A stretch of DNA of 64,000 nt from Tolypeutes matacus (taxonomy: Eukaryota; Chordata; Mammalia; Cingulata; Chlamyphoridae): assembly GCA_026826555.1 (NCBI GenBank), contig JAKSZT010017954.1, forward strand, positions 6,524,747 through 6,588,746, read 5' to 3'. The notes below the pieces were generated by a model. That model was not told the origin of the DNA. It worked only from the letters and a program-made list of their open reading frames with translations, and made no database searches. Within the stretch, counting starts at the first letter, position 1; each line of letters opens with the position of its first letter. Made by a program: the position numbers and the translations under genes. Positions 34,780 through 46,922 of this stretch are shown here, one piece after another.

Positions 34780-35260
34780 AGTATTCGTTATTATTTTTGC
34801 TTTATTTTTGAAAATTTATTATTAAATTAAGGTGCCAAATATGCTGTGATGAACATCCATGTACCCACCCAACCAGTTTGAAAAGTAAAACATTTCCAAT
34901 AGAGTTTTTGAATCTGTTATTTAATATTCCCATAAATTTCTTAATACAGTTTCCACTTGTGTAAATCAACAAATAATACATGGTATGTTTTGTATTTTGA
35001 AAAATTATATCTAAAAGTATATATATATATATATATCTTTGTGCTTTTATTTTTTTAATTCAACATTATGTTTGTGCGATCCCTTCTGGTTGATGGGTTT
35101 GGCTCTTCCACTACTGTATAGTATTCTAGTTTAGGACTATGTCACCATTTATTTGTTCTGTCTGTGGACATTGTGAACATTGAGATTTTTTTTGCAGTTT
35201 TTCCTTATACCAGTCTTACTATGACCATTCTTGTATAGACCTTTGCACAAATTTCAGCAA
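34780..35260 (-). mobile_element. Old L1-like 3'-end fragment
   Basis: Antisense L1-like order: ATGAACATCCATGTACCCACCCAACCAG, then after a (TA)n run, TTCAACATTATGTTTGTGCGATCC, ACTACTGTATAGTATTCTAG, TTGAACATTGAG-like and TGACCATTCTTGTATAGACC. Diverged; family assignment is approximate. Confidence 0.5.
35017..35036. repeat. (TA)n microsatellite
   Basis: About ten TA units within the L1-like fragment. Confidence 0.9.
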
Positions 35261-35429
35261 ATTATATTGAGCTTCTTTTAGTGCTTAGTATGATGTAAAT
35301 AAGACCACTGAAACTAGGCGTCCCTTCAAGCTGTATACTCTAGACAGGACTCACGGGCAAATTCTACTGCAGGAGTTTTCTCACCAGTCTTCTTGACTCT
35401 AATCACCCTTCCTTAGTCATCTTAGTTAT

Positions 35430-35900
35430 CTACTGGAGTTAACTTCTTAAATACAGATTTAAATAATTACTGTTAGGCTCAAAAATATTCAATGGCTCCC
35501 CATTGCCTGTATGATAAAGTAATACTCCTCAATTTACCATTCAAGAACTTTCCTAGCCTAACCTGTTCTGGTCTTTTCTCTTATTGCATCTTATCCATAT
35601 GCCTTGCGTTCTAGTATCATTTCCCTTTCATGCCTTTCTTTGATATTTCTTTCCTCTTTTCTGTCTTTCATTTTGAACTTTATCTAGGATGTTGAAATTC
35701 TACTGAGTTTTCAAGACCCAAATGAAATGCTTTCTTGTCCATGTACTTCTTATACATCTGTTTCTGTCTTTATGTTTTAACTAATTGGGTATGTTTACCT
35801 ACCTGACTATGGGCAGAAACACAGTGGAAATAATTATCTTGCAGCTACTCAGAGTATGTAGCACATTGCCTTGAACATAGTAGAATCTTATTAATTAAAA
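35430..35900 (+). mobile_element. LINE-2 3' end
   Basis: Sense L2: CAATGGCTCCCCATTGCCTGTATGATAAAGT, TACCATTCAAGAACTTTCC, CCAAATGAAATGCTTTCTTG and CAGAGTATGTAGCACATTGCCTTGAACATAGTAG follow the order of L2 ORF end and 3'UTR. Old, with no functional frame. Confidence 0.75.
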
Positions 35901-37594
35901 TAATCAAATTAATTGAATGGATCGTTTGGTTCTCAGCTTTGTGAATGGGAGGAGGAAGTAAGAAATAGAACAAATGTTTTCATTCTCTATTGGCAGTTTT
36001 TAAACATTTCTGGCTCTCAGTAAGTGCTTGTAGCTTGCTAACCAGGCAGCCATTTTAAACAGGACCGTTTCCACTTCAAAGTGAAAAGTTGAGAAAACTG
36101 ACTTTATTAAGAGTGACAGCCTTCATAAAAAAGTCCGTATTCTTACCTCAACTGCATCTAACTAAAGCACAATTAAACCAGCCCCAATTCCAGTCTCTTG
36201 ATCAGATCTTCTCAGCCTTTTGGGTGGTGGTACAGGTTGATGACCTGTCACTAATTATACCCTTCAACTTATATCCTCCTCCCAGGATAAAAGGCAGATT
36301 GCAGCCGCTAATAAGGGGAAGTCTGAGTCCACTGTGTCCGTGTTTCCATTTTAAAGGAAATGAGAAAAATGAAGCCAGTGGTTTGATAAATTATATCAAA
36401 AATAGTCCCTTCATGCTAATGGAGTGTGAAGAAGCTGATGTACTGGAGATGATCTATAATATTTCATATTTCTCTGAGGAGAAAAATGATAAACTTGATG
36501 ATGTGTGATTTATTTCTGTTTCTCCAGATAAAGAAAAAATCCTAAAGACAACTGCCTGTTCTCACTCCTAGAAGCTGGCATGTGGATTTTACAGTGGGAG
36601 AGGAGGCTGGGCTTGTTTAGAGAAATGCCTAGAGAGACTTTATTAACCACCAGGCCTTTGGCAGCTGGTCAGAAGCTGGTAATTACGCCTTATCGCTACT
36701 GTCTGAGCATCACTATTTTATGGCTCTGCAACACCAGGTGACAAAGGTGTTAATCATTACATTTTTTTAGCCAGGACTTCTCTTCCCTCACATTCTTGGT
36801 CCTTAGTCCTTCCCTGCAGCTCAGCCCTGGACAGCAGTAACTTCTGCAATCAAAGAACTGCTGTTTGGGAGCCATGCTGAGAGGGACATGGTTATCAGCC
36901 CTGCTGTGTGCAGACTCTAACCACAGGGGATCTGGTTAATTCCCTTTCCTCTCCTTCTGCCCATCGCCCTCTGGGTCAAGGGCTGCTCAGAGCCAGAAGC
37001 TCTACTTGCTTCTTTAATAACTGAAAATGGCACCCCTGGTCTGGGCCATTTCACTCCAAATAGCCCCCTTTAGGAGGCGGGGCAACTTTTAGAAGCAGAG
37101 GTTGTCCTAGGCAAAGAGATTTAGCAGGTAAAATTTCTCCCTCTTTCTCTTTTTTAATTTTTTAAATTTTGCTACTCTGTCCCTTGCTGACCATTACCCA
37201 TAATAGGACCCCTGTTTATGATTCCCACCTGGCCGTTTCCTTCCTGGACTCTAACCCTTCTCTCATCACAGTTGACCTGCCCTGTCTAATTTCCCAAGAA
37301 TCCTATTAGAGCATCTGCTAATTTTATCTTTGTGATTACTTTAGTGGATGCTATAGTTTTAAGACTGACCTTTACAAGATAAATGATTGCATTTTAATAA
37401 GACTTTTTGAGACCAATTTAAAGGTCCTTATATTAGGATACCATTCATGGGTGTGAATGTAATTTGGGGGAAAAAAGAAACCCTTCTGGAGTGGCTGTTT
37501 TCTCCACTTCAGGTAGGATCAGACAAATAGATGATTCATTGAGATTATGGTTGCCTTTCTGCTGATATGGAGCAAAAGCAGGTTCTTTTCTCCT
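35901..37594. other. No recognised gene; unique sequence
   Basis: Unique-looking, with a GC-balanced segment at 36560-37110. A 139-codon frame (36089-36508, plus) is present but carries no domain I know and no splice or promoter context, so no gene is called. Confidence 0.4.
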
Positions 37595-38115
37595 GATGTG
37601 TCTTTAAAGCCAATTCCTGAGACACCAGGGTTTCAAAGAGAGAAAAAGTTTATTTGATTGGGCAAACAAAAGAGGTCAGTCGCCTTAGGTGGCCCCAAAA
37701 CTGCCTCTCTGATCTGCAGAAATTCTAATATTTTTTTAACATCAAGATGCTAATGAATAATTGGGGTGGAGCTGGACATAGGTTCCTTCATTAGTAAACA
37801 TTAAGGGATTGAACAAGCTGGGGGTGGACCCCAAACCAGGGAGAATTAAAAAGTTACAATCATTTTCAGAGATCATGGTTCAGAAATAGGAAAGTGCAGA
37901 GTAGAGGTCAGTCACAAGGTTTTCCATATCAAACAGAGGAGGGCTGAGTGGCTACCATCCCAATAGTCAGCACACACAGGGTGAGCTCAATCTAGAATTA
38001 CCGTCACAATAGTAAGCTTACACAAGGGTGAGGTTAAGCCTAGAGAGAGCTGGCTAGAAGGGTAGGACCACTCTAGCTAGCTTCAGTGATTTCAGATATT
38101 AACCTTTTGCTATTT
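37595..38115 (-). mobile_element. Possible LTR (unrelated to the solo-LTR family)
   Basis: Read on the minus strand, an AATAAA (plus-strand TTTATT at about 37648) is followed by a pyrimidine-rich CTTTTTCTCTCTTTGAAACCC segment, an arrangement common at the R/U5 of retroviral LTRs. Upstream on that strand lie two ~47-bp imperfect tandem units (about 37950-38045), as in U3 enhancer repeats. Ends and target duplication could not be fixed, and there is no coding sequence. Confidence 0.35.
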
Positions 38116-39714
38116 TATAATATATAAAGACATCTACACAATGATTTAGCAATCATAATTATTTATTAATTCTTAACCCTTGGTTACATCTGCCAGGTCC
38201 TTTATACAGTCTGCAACTATACATTCAGTTTTTTCAACTCTGCAGTAATTCACTTTACAGGTACCGTGACTGGTAAGTTCAGAAAAACAGATTTCATTAC
38301 ATAAATAGGTTTCAGGTTCTGACATGAATTTTTAAAGACGTCCTGGAATATGATTTGTGGGCAGTCTCTTAATTCCTTTTCTTTGGGATTTTGCTCTAGA
38401 GAGTTTTTGGCCCCATATATATATTTCCTATCTGCTTCAAGCGAGCGAGAACTAGTGGCAGCATCTTCATTGAATGATTCCTGTGGAGTAGAATCAGGAC
38501 ATTCTGGTGAAGAGCCTCATCAGATGGGGTAATGTTAGAGGTTTAGAAGGATAAAACAAATCAGGAGAGAAAAATTCCATTTTATAAAACTTTATTTAAA
38601 AATAAAAGTGTGTTTTTACACAAACTTTTTGTTTCAATGCACTGTCTTTGAATCTGGATACCTAATTTTTGGTATTGAATTTTATTCAAGTAGCTAAACT
38701 TCTCTCTACCTTAATTTCTTCATCAAGTATGAGTATTGACTTTAACATTAAATAATGGAAGTATAAGTACTGTTTTTGCATCAAATGCCATTAAACTTAG
38801 ATTGTAATTTAACTTACTATTGTAAAGTGTGGTGGTGTAAAAGTCTTCAACTTGGTTAATCGTTTTTTCTGTTGCTTTCTTTGTAGGAGCCATCTTCTGT
38901 GGTTATTTATAGTCAGGCAATTCTTAGGACTTTACATGGCAGGAAAAGTCCCACAGAGCAATAATATAGAGCCATTATCTGCTGCCACCACGCGGGCCTT
39001 ATTGCACTGCTTGAAAACCCCCCTCCCCCATGCGTTTAGCAACAGTTTGCATGAAGTATTCTCATTAACTAAGTATGGGGTGTAGGGAGTTTTCCTCTAA
39101 CTGTTCCCTGGCCAAAATAGCTTGGGGCCAAAGAAAATTTCTTGAACATGCTTATAATTTAAGTTACACCATCTTCTAACAACTGAAAGAACTAAAATTT
39201 AAAGAAGGAAGTGTAATAGAACATAAAATTCAATAGATGTATTTAACAGAGAAGTATCACAGTTTATACAGTGAGGGCAGGTTGGATAAAGAAATACAGA
39301 ATAATCAGATTTTCTTCAAGAATGGTCTCATGAATTGGTACCTCATCATTTCATTTTTGTTCTGTTCTATCAACAAACTGGCGATTTGTCAATTCTTTAT
39401 CAATAACTTTTATTGGCAGTCAGCTTTTGTTTTGCATTAGAATATATTAACATAAGTATAATTGTGGACCCTGCCCTCCCGAAGAAAACCAGCTGGTTAT
39501 ATATCTATAAAAATGATGAGTAGCCGCAGAATATAGAAAGTAACTCCTTAACTAGCCACAGAGAAGGCAAATGTCGTGGCTGCAAGGTAAAGCTATGAAA
39601 AGCTATAAAGCTATGAAAGCTAGGGAAGGCTTCCTGGGAATTCCATCTGGGAACTTCTCATTCGAACCCTCCATTTTTCCTGTAAAGTAACTGAAGTGAC
39701 ACATCTTTTGCTGT
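38116..39714. other. No recognised gene
   Basis: AT-rich unique-looking sequence with only chance frames. Confidence 0.4.
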
Positions 39715-39870
39715 GTGGCTGAGTCTTTATTTGTTTTATTGTATGTCTCCCCATCTAGAATGTAATCTAGTTAGTCTTAATTACATTCTCAGTTTCTAGA
39801 ACAAGACCTAACACCTCATTTATCGTCAATATATATACTTTTGTTTGACTGAATGAATAAGTAAATGCAA
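39715..39870 (+). mobile_element. LINE-2 3'-end fragment
   Basis: TTATTGTATGTCTCCCCATCTAGAATGTAATC, CTAGAACAAGACCTAACACC and TGAATGAATAAGTAAATG follow the L2 3'UTR order (subunit before the terminal short repeats). Confidence 0.65.
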
Positions 39871-40319
39871 CAAGGAGTCTTACATGCAATTCTGTTCTTC
39901 TAGAGTAGACAGGGTTTTAACTCTGTAGTTGAAGGCTTGGGGTTTCTTCAGTCTCTCTCTTTCTGCCCAAACACTGCCTGACGTCAAAGGAGAAGAAAAC
40001 CCCACTTATTGATCTAGTGGCTACTGTTAAGGAGTGCCCTAGTCTAATTTCATTGTCTTTCCAAAGTTACAAGTGTGCCCCAGAAGAAACAGAGCACTGC
40101 AGAGGTCCTTTTCTTACAATATTAAATCTCGTTTTTGAGACTGAGCTCAATAATTATACAGATTTTTTTTGCTCCCTTTCTTTCAGTCCTAAATTTTGAC
40201 CTAATCTGTACTTATATCAGGACCGTTTATCGTAATTATATATTATACATGAAAGTGAGACATGTATCTACCAAATATGATATTAAGTGCTTTTAAAAGA
40301 TGTTAATATTGCATTATAG

Positions 40320-40445
40320 TTATTTATGTGTATCTCTGTCCCTCATTAGATTTTAAGCTTCTGAAAGTAATGTTTTATTTAGTTTTGTATCCCCATAGCC
40401 TGGCAAACTGTGGCACTTAGTAGGCCTTTCATGAATTGATACTCC
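40320..40445 (+). mobile_element. LINE-2 3'-end fragment
   Basis: TCTGTCCCTCATTAGATTTTAAGC, TTGTATCCCCATAGCCTGGCA and TGGCACTTAGTAGGCCTTTCATGAATTGAT match the L2 3' end pattern. Confidence 0.7.
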
Positions 40446-40954
40446 CTAATATAATGTAGGAATTCATTCACAATGCCTTTGGCATCTCTTTTATCGATTA
40501 GAGGCAGCCAATAATTTGAGCTGTCAAAATAAATAGTTTTAGTTTAGGCCCAGATGGCATTAAACTGTTGTTTTTTTTCTGGCAGTAATTAATAATGGGA
40601 ATGGGATCAATACCTCTTTGAGACTTTCCTGGTACGTGAGGCCACTTGCCTTATTATTTGTGATGGCAGGACAACATGCATCAAATTCATTTAAAGGTTG
40701 AACAAATTATTTAATTTTGACTTGCAAAGAAAGAAGAGCCAGAGTGTGGCAACATATTATGCTATTTGGGATTGAAAATTAAGTTAGTAGTGAAGCCATT
40801 TCTTTTCATTCTACTTTTGAAGATCATATTATGAGAAGCTTTTCAGAAACATTAATAACCAAACTGAAGCGTATGTAGTTTGGATCTTAGAGCCTTTCCA
40901 CATGTGGAATCAAAGAACAATAAGAGTTGAAATGTGCTATGAAAAGTGTTACAT

Positions 40955-41118
40955 GGTTGTTGGACTATATGGTCTATTTTCCAGATAAGAAAACTGAGGT
41001 AGAGAGAAGTTAATTAACTTGCTCAATATCATGCCAGCTAATAAGTGGTGAAGGCAAGATTGAAACTCAGGTATTCTGGCTCCATAATCCATGTTCTTAG
41101 CAACTATGCTGTATACTG
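40955..41118 (-). mobile_element. MIR
   Basis: Antisense MIR: TCCAGATAAGAAAACTGAGG, GTTAATTAACTTGCTCAATATCATGCCAGC, GAAACTCAGG and CATAATCCATGTTCTTAGCAACTATGCTGTA follow the reversed MIR order closely, including its tRNA-derived head. Confidence 0.85.
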
Positions 41119-41189
41119 CCATTACAAATATAATTTCGGCTGGACAATGAGCTGATGATTGGAGAGTGTAGAGAAGCCATTCCAAAGAG

Positions 41190-41213
41190 TTTTTTTTTTT
41201 TTTTTTTTTTTTC
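41190..41213. repeat. Poly-T tract with similar flanks
   Basis: Run of about 23 T in an otherwise mixed sequence, flanked by TCCAAAGAG on the left and TCCAAGAG on the right. Confidence 0.9.
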
Positions 41214-44205
41214 TTTTCCAAGAGTTTTTAAATTATTTGGATTTGAGAATATAATCCATGAGTGTGGAGAGTTTTCCACTATATTTCTTTGTTTTACAAT
41301 AACCATCACATTTGCAAGAACAACTATGTTGGAATTTAGGATAAGTTTAAGAAAAGAATTGATCACTTTCCACTTGATCTAAGATATACTTCTCTAGGAT
41401 GGAAATAAACTAAGAATAAATATCTATTAAATCATTTATGCTGGCCTCTAGTTGAGATGTTTACATGAATTTCTTTACTCGACTTGTCTTTCAGCTGCCA
41501 TATAGACTGGACTATTCTTAGATATTCATTTGGCCAAGTTTTTTTCCTCTTTGATTAAGAGAACATTTTTGTGAAAAAATAGCCTTCAGTAAAGCAGTTA
41601 GTCATTCCAGTTCAGATTTTCCTCGAGTGAAGCTTTGTCACAGTTTCTACTGATGCTGGGCATTAAAATCACCTGAAATTATTAAAGTTAATGGGTTCTT
41701 CAACTGCATACGTTTCAAACGATTGTTCTGTTGATATCAGACATCTGACAATCAGCATGTATAGTAATAAAAGGAAGAATATAAATTGTCAGGCGTACTC
41801 AACTGACCTTGTTTTGGAATCACACCAAGAGAAGGAAGTTAGTTGTTAGCGCTTGTGCTAGGTACCTAGAAGACATCTTTGTAATATTAATGGAATCAGC
41901 ACAGTTGGGCCATCATTACGTCTGCCAGAAGGCCTTTCTCATTTATCCAGTAAGGAGAAAATTCTAAAGCCTTGAGCATATAAGAATTCACTTCCTAAAA
42001 TCCAGGTTTTTGATAAATAAATCATTTTAAAATTCCCAGCTTAAGTTACTTCCCTATCCCATTACATTCATTAATAATGGTAACATGCTAACAATTATTG
42101 AGTGGTTATTATGTGCCAAGCATTTGCTAAATGCTTTTATACAGAGAGAAATGATTGTCATTGGGTAAGGTAACTAACTCCTTTTGTTTTATTGAGGGTA
42201 GATTATATGATTCCACAGCTGCTGCTTAGGTGAGATCCAAGAACTTGAAAGGTCAAGTTCTTCTCTGGGAGAGGTATCTGAGAAGGGATAGAAGGACAGC
42301 TGCCCTTTGAAGAGCTAAGAGGCCACAGAGGTTGATAGTGCTCTGAGACTAGAGGCAGTGGATAAATGTTGGTGAGATTCTCCTTTGTGTGTATAGATGG
42401 TCACAGAAAGAGATTTGAGAAGACATGCTAAAGAACAATTGGAGGGATCGTTTTCACCTGTAGAAGTGGAAATTAGTTGGATTACTTATGAGTCTGTCTG
42501 AATTCAGCAGTCCATCAGATGCAAGCTTGGGAAAAAAATAACTGTGGTTTTTGTTGACTATACCATATAAGTCTGGAGAATGACAGGCCTGAGCCCTTCA
42601 TCTTCTTTAACTTACTTGACAACATGAGGCTGATTCTACACATCCTCTTAAGTATGAGCTATGTGGCCTACAGTTAGCGAATTTCACCATTTGCTAACTG
42701 TGGACATAAACTGGTGTTCTATTTCCTTTATTAACTCTTTATTTGTCGAAAATTCTAGATTCATATTTCTCTTTGTAGGAAAGAAAAGATACTGTAATAA
42801 ACCTTGAGTAAGCCAAAGTGTTCCAGAAAAGGTAGGAATTATACCAAGAATCACCAGGACTGCACAGAGTAACCCCGTGAAAAAGGGGGACCATCAGCAG
42901 TATGTTTCAGTGATGATGTCTGTGTCCCAAGAGGAGAGCTGACGGCACAGGCCAGTCTCTCATTTCTCAGGAGAGTGTGCCTCTAAATGATCATATCAAT
43001 TATGAGATGATAATGACACCCAGTAAGGTAAACCAAAAACTGAAGAGGGTCATCCTATGGCCAAGACTTGGTGGATATGGAATTGGAGAAAGAAGACAAG
43101 AAATACCAGAAGAGGAAAGAAGGGACTTAGTTTTTTTGCTGTACATAAGCCAGATTCCATACCTTGGCATTGAATCTTGGGCAGGCAATAGTTAGATTAC
43201 TGGTTCCCTCAAGAAGGAAGGGTTCTTGCATAGGAATAAAGAAATTGTAATTCCTGCTTTTGCGATTCTTACTTTTTACTAAGGAAGACAGCCAAATACA
43301 CATTCTGTAAGTGGGTAACAGTTGTTTTGGTAGGATTTGATGTGGTGCATAAGGCTTGGAGCCAGATTTATGCCCTGGATACTATTTGGAGGATAATAAA
43401 TATAGCCATGTGAAAGATTACTTTGCTTGTCAGGGAGTCCCAATTTCTTTGTTAAATGAGATACTATACACAACACATCCTGTACTCAGTCAGCAGTTGT
43501 GGCTTTTCTCTTGAGCCTCCTCTTATTAATTTCTTCAGTATTGTGGAAGGTAGAAGGAATTATGACATGTAGATTACCTGAGTTATCAGCTTTATTTTCT
43601 GAAGATTCCATCCCTACCCCGCCCCCCCCCCACCACCCATACACACTGTGCTGTTATCTACTTGTTGTCCATGTGATGAAGCCACCTTCTATGGAGTCGT
43701 TGTAGAACAGTGTATATTGGCTTGAATGGGATTATTGGAACCTGATCCAGTGCTGACTGTGGTTCAGGGTGGAGTATGTTAAAGTTGAATGATAGCTGAA
43801 TGGCCCTTCAGGAGTTTTTCATCATAATGACATCTAGACCACTTCTGAGTGTGAGAGACTACAGAGCAACATATTTGTTATATTATTACTAAAAATCACA
43901 AGAAGAAGAAATATTGCTCTTCCAGCTTGGCACCCTGTTCCTGCTATCATTTTCCTTTGAACTTTCTCCCATACCTGATACTTTTCCAAAAATATTATAA
44001 TAAATATTGATTGGCATCGAATAAAATTAAAACTTCTGCCAGTGATACCTTACAGATTTTATTTTGCCAAGGTGAATGTTTGAAACAAGAAATAGTGTAC
44101 TAAGGAGTGAAGGGAGGACTCTTGTTTTCTTTCAGATATGATAATTAGTATTGGAACTGCCTTTTTTTCCAGCCAGTTGGCCTCATCTCATCAGCAGCTG
44201 TTTTC
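41214..44205. other. No recognised gene; one MIR-like piece and a C-run
   Basis: Mostly unique. 42065-42190 resembles an antisense MIR (AACAATTATTGAGTGGTTATTATGTGCCAAGCA). A C-rich run (about 43617-43635) lies in pyrimidine-rich sequence. The overlapping opposite-strand frames around 42977-43195 lack motifs. Confidence 0.4.
42065..42190 (-). mobile_element. MIR fragment
   Basis: ATTATTGAGTGGTTATTATGTGCCAAGCATTTGCTAAATGC is the reversed 3' part of MIR. Confidence 0.7.
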
Positions 44206-44215
44206 AAGTCCTTAA

Positions 44216-44672
44216 CTGGGGGGCAGATGAGGCTCAAATGGCTGGGCGTCTGTCTGCCATATGGAGGGACCTGGGTTCGATCCCCGGGACCTCCCGGTAA
44301 AAATTTAAAATATATATATAGAAGGCGCATGCGCTGCCAGGCTCTGTGTTCCGGTGAGCCGCCAGGCCCCGGGAGCCATGCAGCAAGATGATGACGTAAC
44401 AGGAGAGAGATGCAGGGGAGAGACAAGACGAGATGCTCCAAAAGCTCCGAAAACCAGGAACCGAAGTGGCGCAGGTGGCAGAACACCTCTCTCCTACATC
44501 GGAGGTCTTCAGGATCGAATCCTGGTGAAGACTGGAGGAGGAGGATGAGAAGAGATGGCAGGAAACAGACACAGAGAATTGCCCAGCGAATGGACACAAA
44601 ACAGCAAATGGGGAAGAGGGCGTTTAAAGTGGATAAATAAATAAATAAATCTTAAAAATAAATAAATAAATA
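44216..44672 (+). mobile_element. Long two-headed DAS-type SINE with 10-bp TSD
   Basis: A 457-bp composite. The first head (GAGGCTCAAATGGCTGGG; B box GGTTCGATCC; end CCTCCCGG) resembles the short SINEs at 4636 and 10150. It is followed by an A/T-rich linker (TTTAAAATATATATAT), a GC-rich middle, a second tRNA-like head (AGTGGCGCAGGTGGCAGAAC; B-box-like GGATCGAATCC at about 44512-44522), a GACACAGAGAATTGCCCAGC region and AAATAAAT repeats. Perfect target duplication AAGTCCTTAA (44206-44215 and 44673-44682) shows that it moved as a single unit. Confidence 0.93.
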
Positions 44673-44682
44673 AAGTCCTTAA

Positions 44683-45239
44683 GTATATATTGCTTACTCA
44701 GCTGTCATTTCACAAATTTCCTCATTGCTGCAGTTTTGCTGCATCATATTCTTACAGTGGGGGTGTTCATCTTATAGCCTGGGTTATGCTGATTTCCAGT
44801 TACCCTCTTTCAATTACAGGGTTAACCACTAGAACATGGTGTACACTCATTCCCTAAACACTGGAGTTGATTATTGCAAGAAATCTAGTGGAGTCCAGGC
44901 TTGTCATTTCTGTCATTCTTGTTTTACTGATGTTGTTTAAATTGTTTAATTCAAGATTACTTTTTTTTTTTTTAATACTTAAAAAGGAATAGGAGTTTCA
45001 TATAGCATTTACAATGTACACTCTTTTATGTATCCCATAGCTGATAATTTTGTTCAGAATGAAGAAACTGGGTGTTTAAACAAAATTATTTTTATTCCAA
45101 TATGGTTAACCATTTCACACTTTGTTCAGTCTATCATATTTTCTGTTAAAATTGTATAGAGTTTTTCTCTAGGCAGTAAATACCCCCAAGATTAGATGGT
45201 CTGCTCTTTCCAGAAGTGTCAAAGCAGTGTCTTTCTCAA
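44683..45239. other. No recognised gene
   Basis: Unique-looking with a poly-T run at about 44961-44975. Confidence 0.35.
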
Positions 45240-45400
45240 GCATTAGATGCCTGGATTTTGAAGCCTAACTCTTTGCTTTAACTACCTGTGTGGTCTTAGG
45301 CAAATGCTTTAACTTATTGAGTCTCAGTTACTCTGATTATGAAAGTGGGGCCAGTAATACCTTCCTCAAAGTGGGCTTAAGAAGATTAAATGGAAGCCAC
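45240..45400 (+). mobile_element. MIR
   Basis: Sense MIR: GCCTGGATTTTGAAGCCTAACTCTTTGC, TGTGTGGTCTTAGGCAAATGCTTTAACTTATTGAGTCTCAG and CAGTAATACCTTCCTCAAAG follow MIR order. Confidence 0.8.
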
Positions 45401-46227
45401 AGTGAAAATACCCTATCACAGAATTTATGTAGGCTCTACAAGAAATGCTATGTTCCTTCTTCTTTCATTAGGAAGGAAGTCACTTTTACCTATTGATTGT
45501 ACTATTGCCTTCAAAAGAAAAAAATATCCCTGTGTCTTATAAAATTCCTCAGGAAATGCATAAATTTAGTGTGAGCCTTTTTTAAAAATCCTGACAAATA
45601 GAATATTGATTTTGAATCAGTTGCTGTAAATTTGCCAAATGAAATGGAAGTTTTGTGTGCTACTCCTTTCAAATTGCTTTTAATATACCTTGAGCAAAGT
45701 CTGTATTTAATAGTAGTTTGCTAATCACAAAGCTTTATGATCTTAACACAGATGTACAAAGTGAGATGCTAAGAGGAGACTGTGGCACTAAATGAGAGAA
45801 TAGGATAAAAGCTGCCACTTCATCATGTTCACTAAGGTGAACCTGATATTTTTTGAGGCTGAGGTGCTAATTACCTGTACTGTATTTAAACCACATTTCT
45901 CACTTGTCAGTGTAAAGAGAGGGGAAGATCCTCATTGGTCAGATCATGTCACACTGCAACAAACTGAAAACTAAAGGCATAAAGGAACTCTGAAGGCACC
46001 ACCTCCACTAAGACTGCTGATGTTCCAAATGGAGTATGGGCAGATGGAATTCTAATTTAGGGAGCAGAGTGACATGGAGGAAGGATTACAGTGTTATAGT
46101 GAAGCTCCTTGCATTCATTATCATCTTACATCTGTATGGGTGTGATAGTTCTGACCCACAGGCAAAAAGCAAGCAAGACTTGAATCCTGGAAAAACATCA
46201 AGTATATACTAGTAATAATCAGAGAAA
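45401..46227. other. No recognised gene
   Basis: Unique-looking sequence without supported features. Confidence 0.35.
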
Positions 46228-46232
46228 GTCAA

Positions 46233-46917
46233 TGTCTTAGTTTGCCACAGGGCTGCTGTTGGAAAATACCAGAAATGGGTTCTCTTTTATAATGGGGATT
46301 TTATTTAGGATAAAAGCTTACAGTTCCAAGGCCATAAAGTGTCCAAATCAAGGCGTCATCAGAGATGCTTTCTCATCAAAGTCAGCTACTGGTGATCCTG
46401 GTGTCCTGCCACGTGGCAAAGATGGCTCCCGATCTCTGCCGGGGTCTCTGCCTTCCCCTTCAGAATCTATTGTCTCTTGTAGCTCAGCCAGACACAGGGC
46501 TTATCTCTTTCTGGGCCCTCTCTCTCCTTCTCAGATGCTTCACTTTTTCCCTGAGCTCAGTTATGAACTATCAGGCATATGGATCTCTTCAGCCTTGAGC
46601 TGCTCCATGGGCCCAGCCTCTTGGGGGCTTTGTGCTTAAGCTTTGGCTGCTAGCAATCCTCATGTACTGTCTCACATGACAGGATAAAAAATGGCAGCTT
46701 CCTTTCTCTCTGTGTCTCCATTTACATAAGACTCAGCAAAAGGGTGGAAACTTACCCTGAGTCACACCTCACTCACTAGTCCAATCAAAAGCAATCTAAT
46801 CAAGTGAAGTAAAGTGAATCTAATGCAATCAAAGGATACCACAACCACAAGAGTAGATTAGTTTAGCAACATAATCTTTTTTGGGGGGGATTCATAAAAG
46901 AACTTCAAACCCACACA
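46233..46917 (-). mobile_element. Solo LTR (same family, more diverged subtype)
   Basis: About 685 bp with a TGTCTTAGTTTGCCACAGGG left end and a ...CCCACACA right end. It is closest in layout to the 699-bp copy at 12533: both carry CAAGGCATGATAAG or CAAGGCGTCATCAG, TCACGTGGCAGGATAAAAAATG or TCACATGACAGGATAAAAAATG, and CTTTTTTGGG near the right end. A candidate 5-bp duplication is imperfect (GTCAA left, GCCCA right), consistent with greater age. No coding capacity. Confidence 0.75.
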
Positions 46918-46922
46918 GCCCA

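Noticed and set aside
36200..36225. TCTTCTCAGCCTTTTGG resembles the 5' end of U2 snRNA
   Set aside because: Only about 17 bases match and the following sequence does not continue as U2, so a chance match is likely.
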